A stretch of DNA of 64,000 nt, from positions 7,460,219 through 7,524,218 of the forward strand of contig CM053253.1 in assembly GCA_028583405.1 (NCBI GenBank), read 5' to 3'. The stretch is from Pogonophryne albipinna (taxonomy: Eukaryota > Chordata > Actinopteri > Perciformes > Artedidraconidae). Position 1 is the stretch's first letter. The number at the start of each line of letters is the position of its first letter. A program made the translations under genes and the position numbers. Positions 52,280 through 64,000 of this stretch are shown one piece after another. The notes under the pieces were generated by a model. That model saw nothing but the letters and a program-made list of their open reading frames with translations. It was not told the origin of the DNA and did not search any database.

Positions 52280-55200
52280 ATGGCTGAAGTGATAGAGCTC
52301 CAGAAACTTAAGGTAGGTACTGAGAATAAATATGTAATTATTACAAACATTGAGTGCTTTTATTAGTTAGTAATATGTTGTAACAATCTTTAGTTGTAAT
52401 TCCAGAGAAGAAGGATACGGATAAATAGGGTTTTTGAAGTATAAAATGTGCCCGGCTAACAACCGGCGTGTTGTTCATTCAGCTGCGGAGCTAGCCGAGC
52501 AAACCGCTCCGAGACACGCTACAAACACACCGTTGACAACAATAAGCTGTTGGGAACTAGTTTATATCAACACAAAGCGGTGTGGTATTTATTTAGAAAC
52601 GGAAATGTATCTCCTGCGGTTGGATGTGAAGTGTCCCGCCATCTCTGCCCAATTAAATTCGCAACATCATGTTTGACCTCCCACGGTCATAATTCATGTT
52701 AGCCAAACATTAGCCGGCAAATTAAATGGCTACTCCTCTGGGATGCTATTTCAAAAGCTCTCTGAAAAACAATATACTGCAAAGCTAAGTCCTTAAAATT
52801 CTCACACAGTAATATTGAATATTACAATATTGAATATCTCATGCTTAAATCATGCCAAAAAATACCGTAGTATCCGCTTCGCAAATGTGAGTATTATCAG
52901 TTTTTCTTTGTCCATTCAGGTTTTACAGGGAGTTCCTCTTAGTGTTTTGGACTTTTTATCCCACAAAACAACTTCAAATTGTCCCGCTGTATTTATAATA
53001 GGACACATGATTGATAATAGAAATAATAGCCGCATTAAATTACAAGGAAAAATGTTTACTGCGTGGTCCTTGACCAAATAAATTCTTATTCGAATAATAT
53101 TCATAGAATTTTGTCTACTGAATTTCCAGTATAGCTACTGAATGGACTTTGTTGTGATCTTGTCTTATAAACACTTGTGTTTAAAGTAAACTTCTATTAA
53201 CTACACGCTTTTTTTCTCATTTGGTGGTATCTCCATGTGGATAATTTTGGAAGGAAAGTGAACAGGCTTTCAATCTTTTGGTCAAATCACTTTAATTTCA
53301 ACAAGTCAATTGTTTTAATATTTTCAAGAAACTTTGTGCAGCTTACCACCCAGCTCGTTAAAGGAAAGGAAAGCAACTTCAAACCAGATGTGTTTGGTAA
53401 AATAAAGGTATTTATTAACAAGGAGCTTAGATATTTAATGCAAACTACATTTTCTGCGGGAGTGAAATCAGGTTTTATAACCGCTTTGCACAATTCTCTG
53501 AAACTACCTTAAAACTAGATTTACAAAGCAATGCAACACAAATAACCATTATCAGCTCAGAAATTATAACAACAGGCAAATTGAAAATCAATTTTCAAAA
53601 GAGCCAAGCTGTTCCAAACCCCCAAATGAGTCGGACTAGATTGCTCTGTGATCAGACAGGGAGGAGATGGGCAGTCTCATGCAGGCGACTACACATCCTT
53701 ATCAGCACACACTCAAATTAAAGTGCTGTAACTCTTGTTGTCTCAGCTTGCTGAACTGAGGCAGGAGTGTGAGGCTCGAGGTCTGGACACCAAGGGAAAC
53801 AAAGGAGAGCTCATCGCCCGACTGCAGGCGTACCTGGAGGAGCACGGTGAGACGACAGACTTCACACTTAGACATGGTATTTATACTTGGTTAACTTGGT
53901 GGATGGAGTGAAATCTGAAACGCATGGACTTGATTTTTTTATTTTAATTTGCTTGCCTACATTTTTGATTTAAGATGGTGGTATCTCTTTTCTATTCCGA
54001 TCAATATCACGGATATCTCTTAACTATTTTTTGTTCCTGCTCTCTGCTGGTTCTAAACGTCTCCTTCCCTTAATCCCAACAGAGGAAGATGTTGATGTCG
54101 ATGATGTGTTGGCAGAGGACACGGAGGTAATGTGATGGCTGATGTTTTCACTCGCCCTTTAAAATCTGATCCATTTATTTTGTGAAGTCGTTGTAAACGT
54201 TTACATTTCTTCTTTTTAGGAATTCACTAAGGTCGATGGTGCCGACGATTTGAAAAGCGAGAAGGAGCCTACTGAGGAAGAGACGTACGTTATTTTTGTA
54301 TTTAGTTCAATACAGAGAAAATAAACCTTTTATATTACAATTATCTCATGCAACGTATGTATTATTTTTTTACCTGAACCCTATTTTGTGTGTGACTAAG
54401 GGCATCAAACACAAATCACATACCCCCAATGTGTTGTTGGAGTTTTGACTTTAAAATATATTTTAAGCTTCAACAACCAGAAACCCTCACTCTCTTCTAA
54501 GTGAATAATGGGGACATTCATTTTTGAAATTGATCTGCTGTGGAGTGAAAACGCTGCGTCCACTTTAAACTCAGTTGAAGGCACTTTAGACAACAGTCTT
54601 CCACCTTGAATTGAAGGTGTTTAAATGTAATGTTATGCCCAAAATACATACATCTCATTGACATGACTTCATTTCGGGTATTATTAGTTATCAGGGTTTG
54701 TATTTAAATGTCTGACATAGTTAGCCCCATACTCATAAACACAGGTTTAAAACGAGTCTTTAGTTATCACCACTAATAAATGTTTGGTCCTCTAACTTCT
54801 TTGTGTCACTTCCTTCAGAGCTGAAGATAAGAAGGTGGTGAAAATCGTCCCTCCATCATCTACTGGTGAAGTACGTATGACAAGCCTTTAATCTGCACAT
54901 TAATACATGTGAAGTGATATCTGATCTTTAAAGACCAAGATAATCGATCCACGGTAACTTTCAGCACTCATGTGAAAGAAGAGAGAAAATTTAAATATTG
55001 ATCAGCAGAACCGGCAGCAGCAGCGTGTGTTCTGATTCAAACACTTCCCTTTTGTTGAGCAGAGACTACAGAAGAGAGCTGAACGCTTCAACCTGCCGGC
55101 CACAGCTGAAAGCAAAAAGGCTATCCGTGCAGCAAGGTAGGACGGGATGCTTCCAGCTTTTACTATTTTATTTCTGTGATTTGGCCGTTATTCTTACGGG

Positions 55201-56741
55201 TAATAATAACAATGGTCCTTCTTGAGATTAGAGGGGATGTAACAGAGGGTGTTTCTCAATGTCGAGTACACTTGCTTGGTAGCACATGTCTTTCGAGTCA
55301 CTTGCTCCAGTAGCGAGGCAAGAATACTTCCTGGCATTCGGAAAACGAAGAGTGGAACAGGCTAGCAAGTGTGCAGGTGTGCGTCATATGAGAGGCCCCG
55401 CCACAGATTTGGGGAAATTGGTCCGTGCGCAAAGCATTGTGGGGATTTTAAGACTGGAGTCTACACATGTGCAGCCTCAAAATGTCTCACTACGAGGTAC
55501 GCCGGGCTCGGTAGAGTTCCAAGTATGCTGGACATTGGAACAGTCCTTCGGTGGCACTCGATGACGTAGTATGCTTGAAATAGTGGCTCTGGAGCAGCTT
55601 TCTTCGACATTGAGAAACACCCAGTTAGTAAAAACTCCAAGGTTAACAAAACGTACTTTAAACAGAAAACGCTTATGAGCAGTTACGGTGTTAAAAATAA
55701 ATACAAACAAAAAACTGAAGCGAAGCATTCATGGGGTCTATCTAGCATGCACTCAGTAAATGCCCCATGCACTCCATTTGTTTTTAAATAACTTCATGTC
55801 TTATTTGGGAATGTTTTCATGTTGTGCACTGCACCCTTTTTAAAAGTCAGCTCCTGGAAGCTTAGTACATAATACTTGAAATGTGACCCTGTACACTTCA
55901 AAATGAAAGTCTATGCCCTCCACAAACTGCGGGTATTAGTCCACTGAATTTAAACTAGTAAATGTATTTAGCAATGTTAAAACAAGGATGCTCCTTTTTG
56001 TTTAGGTTTGGTGAAACCACGGAGAAGTCGGCTCCAGCTCCCATCGCAGGTTAGTCTTTTCCTCAACTGAATTTCTATCTTCTCAAGGAAGCAAAACAAA
56101 AAAGATGTGTAGTTGACGCCTCGTGAAAGTTTTGTCATTTCACATTTTAACTTGTGAAGTTCTGTTGGGGTATTTTCTTATACTGTATTTCCTTGTCTTC
56201 CAAGCAGGCGGTGTTGCGGCCGCTAAAGCTCCTGTAAGTGTGCATCCTTTACCCGACACACTTCTTGAATTCCTCTGCTCAATGACACGATGTTGATTAA
56301 AACCTTTCTGATGTCTCATGAAGGTGAACGTTGATCAGCTGAAGAAGAGAGCAGAACGATTTGGCATGAACGTCTCCTCCGTTTCACAGAAGGTGACGAC
56401 GAGCTTCAATATGATCATGTTGCAACTCTTACATTTAGCATGGAAAGTGATGCTCAATATGTTGTTGTTTTTAAGATTGAAGAGGATGAGAAGCTGAAAA
56501 AGAGGAAGGAGCGGTTCGGGGTCACCGCAGCTTCAACAGGTGCAGTTGCTGCAGTCGCTACAGCCGCTTCACCCGCTTCACCTGAAGTAGAGGTAGGTTT
56601 GATTAGCGTGTTACTGGTTAGACAGGATATCTTCCTACAATGCAACGAGTTAAACAAGAAATAGATATTGTGTATTAATGTCTTTCTCTTTTCCTACAGG
56701 CAAAGAAAATGAAGCGCGCAGAAAGATTTGGGATTGTGTGA
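52280..56741 (+). CDS. sarnp: SARNP, SAP domain-containing ribonucleoprotein (11 exons, complete)
   Basis: Coding exons: 52280-52312, 53747-53846, 54083-54126, 54220-54284, 54819-54870, 55063-55136, 56006-56049, 56208-56233, 56324-56392, 56476-56592, 56700-56741. All introns are GT-AG and the sum is 666 nt, 221 residues plus stop (human about 210). Residues 1-45 form the SAP DNA/RNA-binding domain (MAEVIELQKLKLAELRQECE, KGELIARLQAYLEEH). An acidic stretch follows (EEDVDVDDVLAEDTE). The C-terminal half has the repeated basic motif of this family: QKRAERFN, KKRAERFG, KKRKERFG and MKRAERFGIV, typical DDX39/UAP56-binding repeats. SARNP (CIP29, yeast Tho1) acts in the nucleus with the TREX mRNA-export complex. 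An Ala-rich linker (VAAVATAASPASPEVE) precedes the last motif. Intron 6 holds a MITE. Confidence 0.95.
55247..55622. mobile_element. MITE in sarnp intron 6
   Basis: Ends GGGTGTTTCTCAATGTCGAG (both sides, inverted). Shares GCACTCGATGACGTAGTATG-type interior with the 50530-50713 MITE. 376 bp. Between donor 55137 and acceptor 56005, so spliced out. Confidence 0.75.
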
Positions 56742-57560
56742 AAACATTTTAGAGCCTGTGTTTTTTTTGTAAAGCATTTTCATTACTGCACAACCGAGAA
56801 CCCGAAAGACAACAAATGTCTCCGATATGACTCCTGTCAATCAAAAGTATAATTAGATGCAAAGATAAATGGATGGGTTAGATCCTCTAAAAACAAACAA
56901 GAAAATAATCTCAACAAACGTTTAGTTCAAACCGACTGGAGCAACATTTCAGTCCCGCAACTGAATTCAATCTACTTCCTTTTCATTTATCAGTATCTTC
57001 ACAGTCAAATTCTTCCAGCTGCTTAGGGGAAATAATTTGATCTCTAAGTCTCAGGAAATATGTGCTGTTCAATCTTAAATCATAATGGTGCACTCATCCA
57101 CCAGAAAGGTCCCGAATCAAATGAGGAAGTGGAGGCAAAAGAAAAATGCATTTACTGGGAGAATCTACAGGAAGCGTGAAGGCCACTTGATTAAAGTCCT
57201 CCTAAATGGTCATAACTTAAAACTGAGTCCTGACAAAGCATCATAAAGACCAGTGAGGCTCGAACTGATTGGATAGATACACATGAACTCGATCTGTGTC
57301 ACATACTAGATTAAGCAGGAACTAAAAGCAAACTAGTATCTTAATACACACGTAAATACAGAACTATGATTTTTCTGTCTAAGTGCTTTAACTCACTCAT
57401 TTGTCTGTACCTGTGTATTTAATTGTACTTTTGATTTATCAGACAGCCTATTGTTTTTTTCTGTGTTTTATCTTTGGGATTCCATTGGTACACTGCTTCA
57501 GTTATCTGTCCATTTTATAACATTTTGTGATTTAAAATAAATTGTTTTCAACTTTTGGAT
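56742..57560 (+). other. sarnp 3' UTR
   Basis: Follows the stop codon. The best poly(A) signal is AATAAA at 57536-57541, giving a 3' UTR of about 0.8 kb. No other gene in it. Confidence 0.6.
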
Positions 57561-58066
57561 ATCTGCTTCTTTTGACTCTTGGTTGTTGTTTTGGTACAAA
57601 TACTTGTTTATTGTATCTGTGTATTTTTATTCTATCCACAGTTTGCCATAGAGAGTCACTGACTGGACTTGATAAGTGACAGAAGATACAAATAATTAAA
57701 TGCTTAAAGTAATGCTTAAAGTAGTTCATAGTTTTTATAGTTAATATCTTGGATAGATAATATGCCCGGGTTTACAAAGCACCAATATGTCAAAAAAGAA
57801 GCAATGTCAATTACAAATAATGTATCCAGATCACTTTTTTTAACCAAGCTTTAGCGATAGCAAACTTCGCTTTTTATTTCATTTCATATAGATATAATTA
57901 ACTCTTAGGATACAACCGAAGAAAATGCGACTCATTCTCAACGTATCCCAACTGTTTTCACTGGACACACTACTGTCACTAGACATTCATCTGAGTATTA
58001 TACTTTGCGATTGAATGTATTGGTTTGAGACACAATTCTAATAGTATGGAAACAATTTTAGAGTGG
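57561..58066. other. Intergenic, nothing recognised
   Basis: AT-rich, short frames only. Confidence 0.4.
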
Positions 58067-58988
58067 TGTTATTAAGTAACTAAGTACATTTACTCTAGTA
58101 CTGTATTTAAGTACAATTTGGAGATACTTGTACTTTACTTGAGTATTTCCATTTTATGAATAGAATAGAATTCCTCTGTCATCGCACCAGGTACAACGAC
58201 ATTTTAAAAAGCAATCCTCGCAGTGCATTTCCACATAATACGAAAAAAAAAAATATCTATATAAACATATACACACTAAAACATATGCTCACACATCCAT
58301 ACCTATATGCATACATGCCCGCCCATAGTTTAAATACAGTTTACAATATAAAAAACACAGGGATGATATTTGGCATCTCTGATGGCGATCAGTTAATAAA
58401 TTAATAAAACTATTAAAAAGTAGTGCAGTTGCAAATTGTTACTGTGTGTGTGCTAGTTCAGCGTTTGACGGTGTTCAGTTCTCGTATGGCTCTGGGGTAG
58501 AAACTGTTTTTCAGTCGGTTTGTCCTTGATTGAATTGACCTGTCGCGTCTACCGGAGGGCAGAAGAGCAAACAGGAAGTGTCCAGGGTGCGAAGAGTCTG
58601 CAATTATTTTGCCTGCTCTGTTGAGGCTACGTTGTACTTCTACTTCATACCTTTACTTACTTTAAAGTTTTTTGATTAATATATATATATAGCCTATATA
58701 ATCAACTCTTAAATCAGACTTTAGTTCCACCTGGAGCAAAATCACAAGCTACCCTGCAGTATACAAAGTCATTAAAACTAGCTGCACCTTTACCAGCTTT
58801 GATAGCACTTTAATGCATCAATAATAATAATCAGAACATTTAATATATATTATTCTGAAATTGGCCAATCTGCATAATGAGTACTTTTGATGCTAATACT
58901 TGTTCTACTTTTACTTGAGTAACATTTGAATGCAGCACTTTTACTTGTAACATGGTATTCCTACACTCTGGTACTTCTCCCACCGTTG
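58067..58988. repeat. Dispersed fish repeat of the ACTCAAGTA type, split by Rex1
   Basis: Left part 58070-58150 (AAGTAACTAAGTACATTTAC, TGTACTTTACTTGAGTATTT) and right part 58636-58988 (CTTTTACTTGAGTAACATTT, CTGGTACTTCTCCCACCG) belong to a widespread fish interspersed repeat. A fragment of the same family lies at 45000-45170 (AAATCAGACTTTAGTTACAC). Confidence 0.6.
58151..58640 (-). mobile_element. Rex1-type LINE 3' fragment
   Basis: The minus-strand frame reads LLPSGRRDRSIQSRTNRLKN then SFYPRAIRELNTVKR and stop: the conserved C-terminus of Rex1-group LINE ORFs. The rest (58155-58440) is the 3' UTR and tail. Strongly 5'-truncated, inserted into the surrounding repeat. Confidence 0.75.
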
Positions 58989-59005
58989 CTATTTTCTGAT
59001 ATATA

Positions 59006-60397
59006 GGGTGAGTTGCCCTAATGTGGGACATCTAAGCTCAAATGGGTGTAGGTCTTCCGCAAACAAATAAGAGTCAATTAAACTATGGGTAAACACAAGC
59101 TGTGATGTCATGCGATCAAAATCACATGACTTCTCAAATGTCCAATCACAGATGAGGGTGGAAAAACCTTCAAACAGGAAGTACCCTGTGTGAAGACCAC
59201 CCAAAGGTCAGTGACATAGTGTTTTGACAAATGTAATGTTAAGGTTTTAAATTTCGTATAAATAAAACAATCTTGCAAGTTTTTATCAGGATGTGTTTAT
59301 GATATGTTTGTTCATCAGAACATATTATAATATGGTGTAAATATACTCTATATTTTTTATTTCAATCAAATGTTCCATCGTCCCACTTTAGGAAACATGT
59401 TTCGCAAAGTGGGACAGTATGATTTGCCTAATGTGGGAGAGGTCTAAAAGGGGCATGGATTGTGCAAGAGAAATGGTTATTTACAGGGTTTTAGTCTTCT
59501 AATGCATTATTTTAGATATTTAAGGTGAAGGGAAAATTATATTAAATAATTGGGGGTGGCTGCATCTCTGTTAAAATGGTATGACAAAGTTAGGGCTAAA
59601 TGTCAGAGTTTAAAAGATGGCAATTAATTTAAGCCCAAATATTCATAGTCATTTAATAAATCCTTCCAACACACATCGTAAAAAATAGCCTAAGTTAAGA
59701 AATCATTCCAATATGTGCTATAGGTCAGTAAAAAAAAAAAAACACAGTTTAAAAGGGGAGTGATTAGTCGAATATGCATAAATAAAAAAATAAAGAATGC
59801 AGACTAAGATAAAGATAGGAGAGAGGAGTTTATCAAATATTTTGTATTGGTTGTGAGCATATTCTAATGGTTTTTGGATCATTGAAATATATACAGTTCT
59901 GTTTCATATGAGTGTTGAGAGCTGTATGCATAAATCTCTTAATTTTGCCCTCAAAGTGCACCAGATTGATGCATTTAACTTCAATTTAAAGAAAAACATC
60001 TTCTGTTGTAACAACAATAACATTATAAATAGTAACATAGCTGAACATGGTATTGCACATTTAGCTTTGAGTGTTACTGGCCTGAGATGTTTTTATTACA
60101 TGAATTAAGGTGACTGAGGCTTTTTAACATAGACTTTTCAGTGTCCCACATTTTGCACAGAATTGTCCCACATTAGGAAATGCAGATTGTCTGAGACAAC
60201 TTGGCACTAAGAGTACTGATATGTCTACCATTTCTTTTATGAGTGTAATATCTGCATTTTCTCTTTTGGTTTGATTAGGACACATCCTGGGGATTTCAGA
60301 ATGGTACTGGATTTTGATTTATTCTATCGGCTTCATATCGCAATATATTCCAGAAGTCTGAAATGCAAAAAATTTCCCACATTAGGGCAATTCACCC
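59006..60397. mobile_element. Mariner-type non-autonomous element, GGGTGA ends
   Basis: Ends GGGTGAGTTGCCCTAATGTG and, complement, GGGTGAATTGCCCTAATGTG, flanked by TA at 59004-59005 and 60398-60399. 1.39 kb. The phrase GTCCCACATTAGG (or complement) recurs at the ends and internally (about 59020, 59380, 59410, 59428, 60143, 60165, 60375). No transposase ORF. Confidence 0.75.
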
Positions 60398-60399
60398 TA

Positions 60400-60762
60400 C
60401 TCATTTCCACATTCAGTCCTCACAATGCAAATATAGATATTACACATCTACATTAATTATTATTGTTTGCACTCAGGGTGACTATTTGTTCCATCCAAAA
60501 GGAAGAAACTTGAGTTGGTCTTGCATGTGCAGAAGAGCTGACTTATAAATCAAATATATTGTTGCCAAAGAATAGTAAAATAATTTCGCATACAACACAT
60601 TACATTCAAAGGTTTTCCATTCACAGGTTCTCATTAATGTTTCAATGTGGTGTTTTATCGCCCCCTGCTGGTCACTGGCAGAGCTGCACCGACCTTACTA
60701 CCCGGGCTGTGACGTATGTTCCTGTGACGCGCAGAAATTTTAAACTATCGTCCTTCTCAGTG
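60400..60762. promoter_or_regulatory. Cyclin T gene upstream region
   Basis: 60655-60762 becomes GC-richer (ACTACCCGGGCTGTGACGTA, with a CRE-like TGACGTA, and CCTGTGACGCGCAG) immediately before the ATG. No TATA box. The rest is AT-rich. Confidence 0.35.
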
Positions 60763-63423
60763 ATGGCGGCTTCGTTTGGTTCTCTCCCTGCAAGCTGTAA
60801 CAACAAATGGTACTACACCCGGGAACAGATCGACAACAACCCGTCTAAGCGAGCTGGACTTGATCCGGACAAGGAGCTGTCCTACAGACAACAGGCGGCC
60901 AACCTGCTGCAGGACATGGGACAGCGGCTCAATGTGTATCTTTTGTCGGAGGGACTACTTGCGTTCACATTAGCTTGTTGGTTAGCATCATTAGCTTGTT
61001 GGCTAGCGAACTTTAGCTTCCCGTGAAGCCGGTTCAGCGGAGAGCATGGCTGCTACTTGTTGTTGTGTCTAGTTCGAAGGTTTTTTAGTTTGTTTGTAGG
61101 TTTTACACCAGTTTCATGCGGTGGTTTGTAGTTTTACAACATTAACGTTAGCTTGCAAGCATGATCTAAGAGCGGCGTAGTTGGCTAAACCACGAAGGCC
61201 TGTGTGGTCGGCGGGCCTTCGGGACGTTAGCTTTAGCTTTACCTCTGACTGTGAATGCTAGTAAAGAACATGTGTAGCTAAAGTGGGTAAACAAGGTTAA
61301 CACACATTATGTTTTAGTGTATTAATGTGTATACTTCAGATTCGACCACTTCATTTGCAAAAACAACCGTTCTCGGCTAACATGTGAAGCTAGCTGTTGC
61401 TCTGCCACTGGTGTGTTATTGAGTTTTAAAAGTCATTAGCAGTATTAAAGCTCATTCACTTGTGTTAATTTACATTTAGACCCATGACCCAGGTCCTATT
61501 TCCGATTTACATATAGAAATTCTGCAAAGTGTTTGGTGTATTTATTAATACACTTATGTATGTTTTGATCTGTTATTGAGATTTAGTATGTATTGCATGA
61601 AATTGCATCAACTGCATCAGTTTAACTAGTTTTTGTTTTGACCTACCAAGGGGCTTGAGAAATAGTCCAGTACCTACATCTGGTACAATGCATGTATTTT
61701 CCTAATGTGTAATTGATTTTGTCGTTAAGGACCCCTTAAGAACAAATGCTAAACTAGACCTAATGCCGGTGTTGTGATTTATTTGAACTCTTTGCTACAT
61801 TATTCCTCAACTCCCATTTATCAGGTCCCAACTTACAATTAATACAGCCATTGTGTACATGCATCGATTCTACATGGTCCAGTCTTTCACCAGATTTCAC
61901 AGAAATGTAAGTATTCTCTGTCTCTTAAGCTCAGACACAGTGGCGAGTTAGTTCCTGTGTTGAACTTATTTTTGTTTTACCCTCACTAGGTGATTTCTCC
62001 AGCCGCACTCTTCCTCGCTGCAAAGGTTGAGGAGCAGCCCCGGAAGTTGGAACATGTTATCAAGGTTGCCCATGCATGCCTCAATCCTCAGGATCCTTCA
62101 CCAGATGTACGCAGTGATGTAAGTATTGGGCTTTGGTCAACATCGCCAGCAATTGTGCTCTATCTCCTCCTAAGATTACCTGATGTGGTAGAGATGTAAT
62201 CTCCACAGTATTACATCTTTAAAGGTCCCATGTCATGGCCATTTCTACTGATCATAATTCCATTGTTGAGGTCTACTAGAATAGATGTGCAATTTTCTAA
62301 AATCGCATTGGTTTCTCATACAGCATCTCTGTATAGTATGTGTATTCACTCTCTGCCCTAAACGGCTTGTTGGAGCTCCTGCCCCCCCCTCCCTGTGAGC
62401 CCAGTGGCCGTCTGCGAGACAGCAAAACCCAGCCCGAACACACACACCCACAGCCTGGCTGGGAGTTTGTGTGTGTGCTCACACACCGACTCACAGCCTC
62501 GCCGCGTCCCGCCGTTTCAGGGAGGAGAAATCGGCGGAGCTGTAGCTGAGAAAATATTGTGTGTGTGTGTGAGGAAGTCCGCGGATTGGTCAATTTGGGT
62601 GTACCAATCCACGGACGTAACGTAACGGCTCCACGGATTGGGTCCATTTGGGTATGGGCACGTCACTGTACCCAGGAAGAAAACAATGGAATAAGAGAAA
62701 TGTCCAACGAGGCGTTCTGGGGCAGCATAGACAGGTCTTTTCTGTGTTAGAGTTTTACTCGCTACAGGGTGTACTTTGAGGGTGTGTGACTCTGCAGACC
62801 GTTTACATGCAGAAAAAGCTACATAACCCACAAGGGGACGGGTAATAACCGGAAAAGCATGACATGGGACCTTTAAGGGAAATGTATTATTTTATCAGTA
62901 GAATTTGTGAAGATATTGTTTTGTGTTTTAGCGATTTTTGTGTTTGTTCAGAAGCAATGATTTGGCTGTAATGCTTCCTTGCGCTACCACTTTCAGTTTA
63001 ATCCAAGAGAGAATCATCTTTGTTCTCCTAGAAAATGTTGTTGTTTTAATAGCAGCTTTGATGCAGGCGCTCTTTTATGGGACTTTTGTCTGGCAATTAC
63101 TTAACAACTGAAGTTCAGCTTTTTCTTCTTTTTTAAAATTGCATTTAAACTGTGTACAAATACTTTGTGAGGGTGTTGTGGTTTAAGCTTCCTCATGTGT
63201 TGTTCCTTCTTGACACATGGGTCACCTGTACTGCTCAGTGTGTAGCTTCTAATTGTCTCACCACTTATCTGTGAGGCTTCTTCAGCTCTATATGAAAGGT
63301 GGTTTAAATGTGTTTGGATGAAGGCCTCCTAGTGAGTAACGTGCCTGTCCTCTCAACTTCAGGCCTACCTGCAACAAGCCCAAGACCTGGTCATTCTTGA
63401 GAGCATAATACTCCAGACCTTGG
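60763..63423 (+). CDS. ccnt1: Cyclin T (CCNT1-like), first four coding exons, continues off the window
   Basis: Coding exons 60763-60935, 61825-61906, 61990-62118 and 63363-63423, all with GT-AG borders and a continuous frame (148 residues). It starts [20 protein letters not shown] and goes on with the cyclin-box part: [75 protein letters not shown]. Cyclin T pairs with CDK9 as P-TEFb, which phosphorylates the RNA polymerase II tail to release paused transcription. DPDKELSY and [15 protein letters not shown] favour CCNT1 over CCNT2 from memory; the paralogue call is less sure than the family. The next exon (continuing G-phase 1) is not found before 64000. Intron 3 carries a TTAA-flanked MITE. 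Confidence 0.9.
62219..62876. mobile_element. TTAA-flanked MITE in cyclin T intron 3 (piggyBac-like)
   Basis: TTAAAGGTCCCATGTCATG at both ends in inverted order, TTAA at 62219-62222 and 62873-62876. The GC-rich interior includes a pair of similar GATTGGT/ACGGATTG pieces at 62583-62645. TTAA flanks suggest piggyBac-type mobilisation. About 650 bp, non-coding. Confidence 0.7.
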
Positions 63424-64000
63424 GTAAGTTGGGATGGAAGAAACTGGGCCCTTTAAATTTCCCTCTAGAAACACATGTGATTTAAAAAAAATACTGCTAA
63501 CCTGTTTTACTTTGTCCACAGAAAGCCCATATACGGTTAGCAGCACAGGAAAGAGACATTCAGGCTTCATATTAACAGCACTTTCTCACTGTTGCATTGC
63601 AGTGATGACGCTTTTGTTTCTAATATGTCCATAACTTTTAACATTTCCACTCTCCCCTTTTTTCTTTTATCTACATATTTTTAAACCATTTCTTTAAGGA
63701 CTATGTTGATGCATCATAAACAGAATCACTCCGGTCACATTTTCCCATTATTGTAGGCAGTTGAAGAAGATAAAAGTGCTTTTAATAAAACACCAAATTG
63801 TGTTTTTACTTTTTAAACAAGATTCAGGGTCATCAGACAAAGCGAGCGTTTTAATAATTGTACCGGCATGCCTTTAATGTTTTTCACACTCATCTGTTGT
63901 TTTCACATCGTCTAGGATGTTATTGGAAGAGCCCATGCAAAGTGATATTCCACATTATTCTCCACAACACATAGTTTTGAATAACAGTATTCATTTTCTG
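63424..64000 (+). other. Cyclin T intron 4 (partial)
   Basis: Follows donor GTAAGT at 63424. No further cyclin exon recognised. The stretch at 63765-63800 (AGATAAAAGTGCTTTTAATA) is faintly like the mariner-like 3' region, too short to call. Confidence 0.5.

Overview
The window is vertebrate nuclear DNA, almost certainly from a teleost fish. It has spliced genes with GT-AG introns, fish-type L2 and Rex1 LINEs, PIF/Harbinger, hAT and Tc1/mariner-like elements, and intronless TRIM (RING/B-box/B30.2) genes. An exact 1000-N scaffold gap lies at 9776-10775.

Layout. (1) 1-9674 is a near-identical copy of 17674-27352 (offset 17674-17678). Each copy holds part of an antisense L2 LINE carrying a hAT insertion, then two exons of an IgLON cell-adhesion gene (lsamp-like, minus strand), then a Harbinger element. 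(2) After the gap, 10789-12456 is TRIM gene A (minus). (3) 14444-39024 is a Tc1/mariner (IS630)-like element. Its transposase gene is split by a hAT-type unit whose two ends lie 23,267 bp apart (15324-38590) and are flanked by the 8-bp target duplication AATGCATC. Inside this unit lie the more complete L2 copy, lsamp-like exons (one cut in two by a 3.5-kb Harbinger composite), a Rex1 remnant, a coiled-coil ORF made of 25-residue repeats, a MITE with two perfect hairpins, and a second hAT. (4) 39027-42642 is one side of a long-inverted-repeat element with a CXC-like cysteine-rich protein gene in its spacer. The mariner-like element sits in its left arm, and the right arm preserves the empty site. 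(5) 43.4-47.5 kb is a nest of transposon pieces, including a 3-kb element with ~520-bp terminal inverted repeats. (6) TRIM gene B (minus) is at 47995-49665. (7) From 52 kb on the sequence is ordinary euchromatin: a complete 11-exon sarnp gene (52280-56741, +) and the first four coding exons of a cyclin T gene, most like ccnt1 (60763-63423, +), which runs off the window.

Working relationships. sarnp (an SAP-domain mRNA-export factor) and cyclin T (the P-TEFb cyclin) are the clearly functional host genes; the two TRIM genes are intact and probably functional. The 0-52 kb part is dominated by nested mobile DNA up to five layers deep: hAT in L2 in hAT in mariner-like in the long-inverted-repeat element. 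The order of events can be read from target duplications and one empty site. The lsamp-like exons have intact splice sites and frame but sit inside the hAT-bounded unit and are broken by Harbinger. This is either transposon capture of a host gene segment or an assembly artefact; long reads across the junctions would decide. All calls come from reading the sequence and remembered family features; no searches were run.
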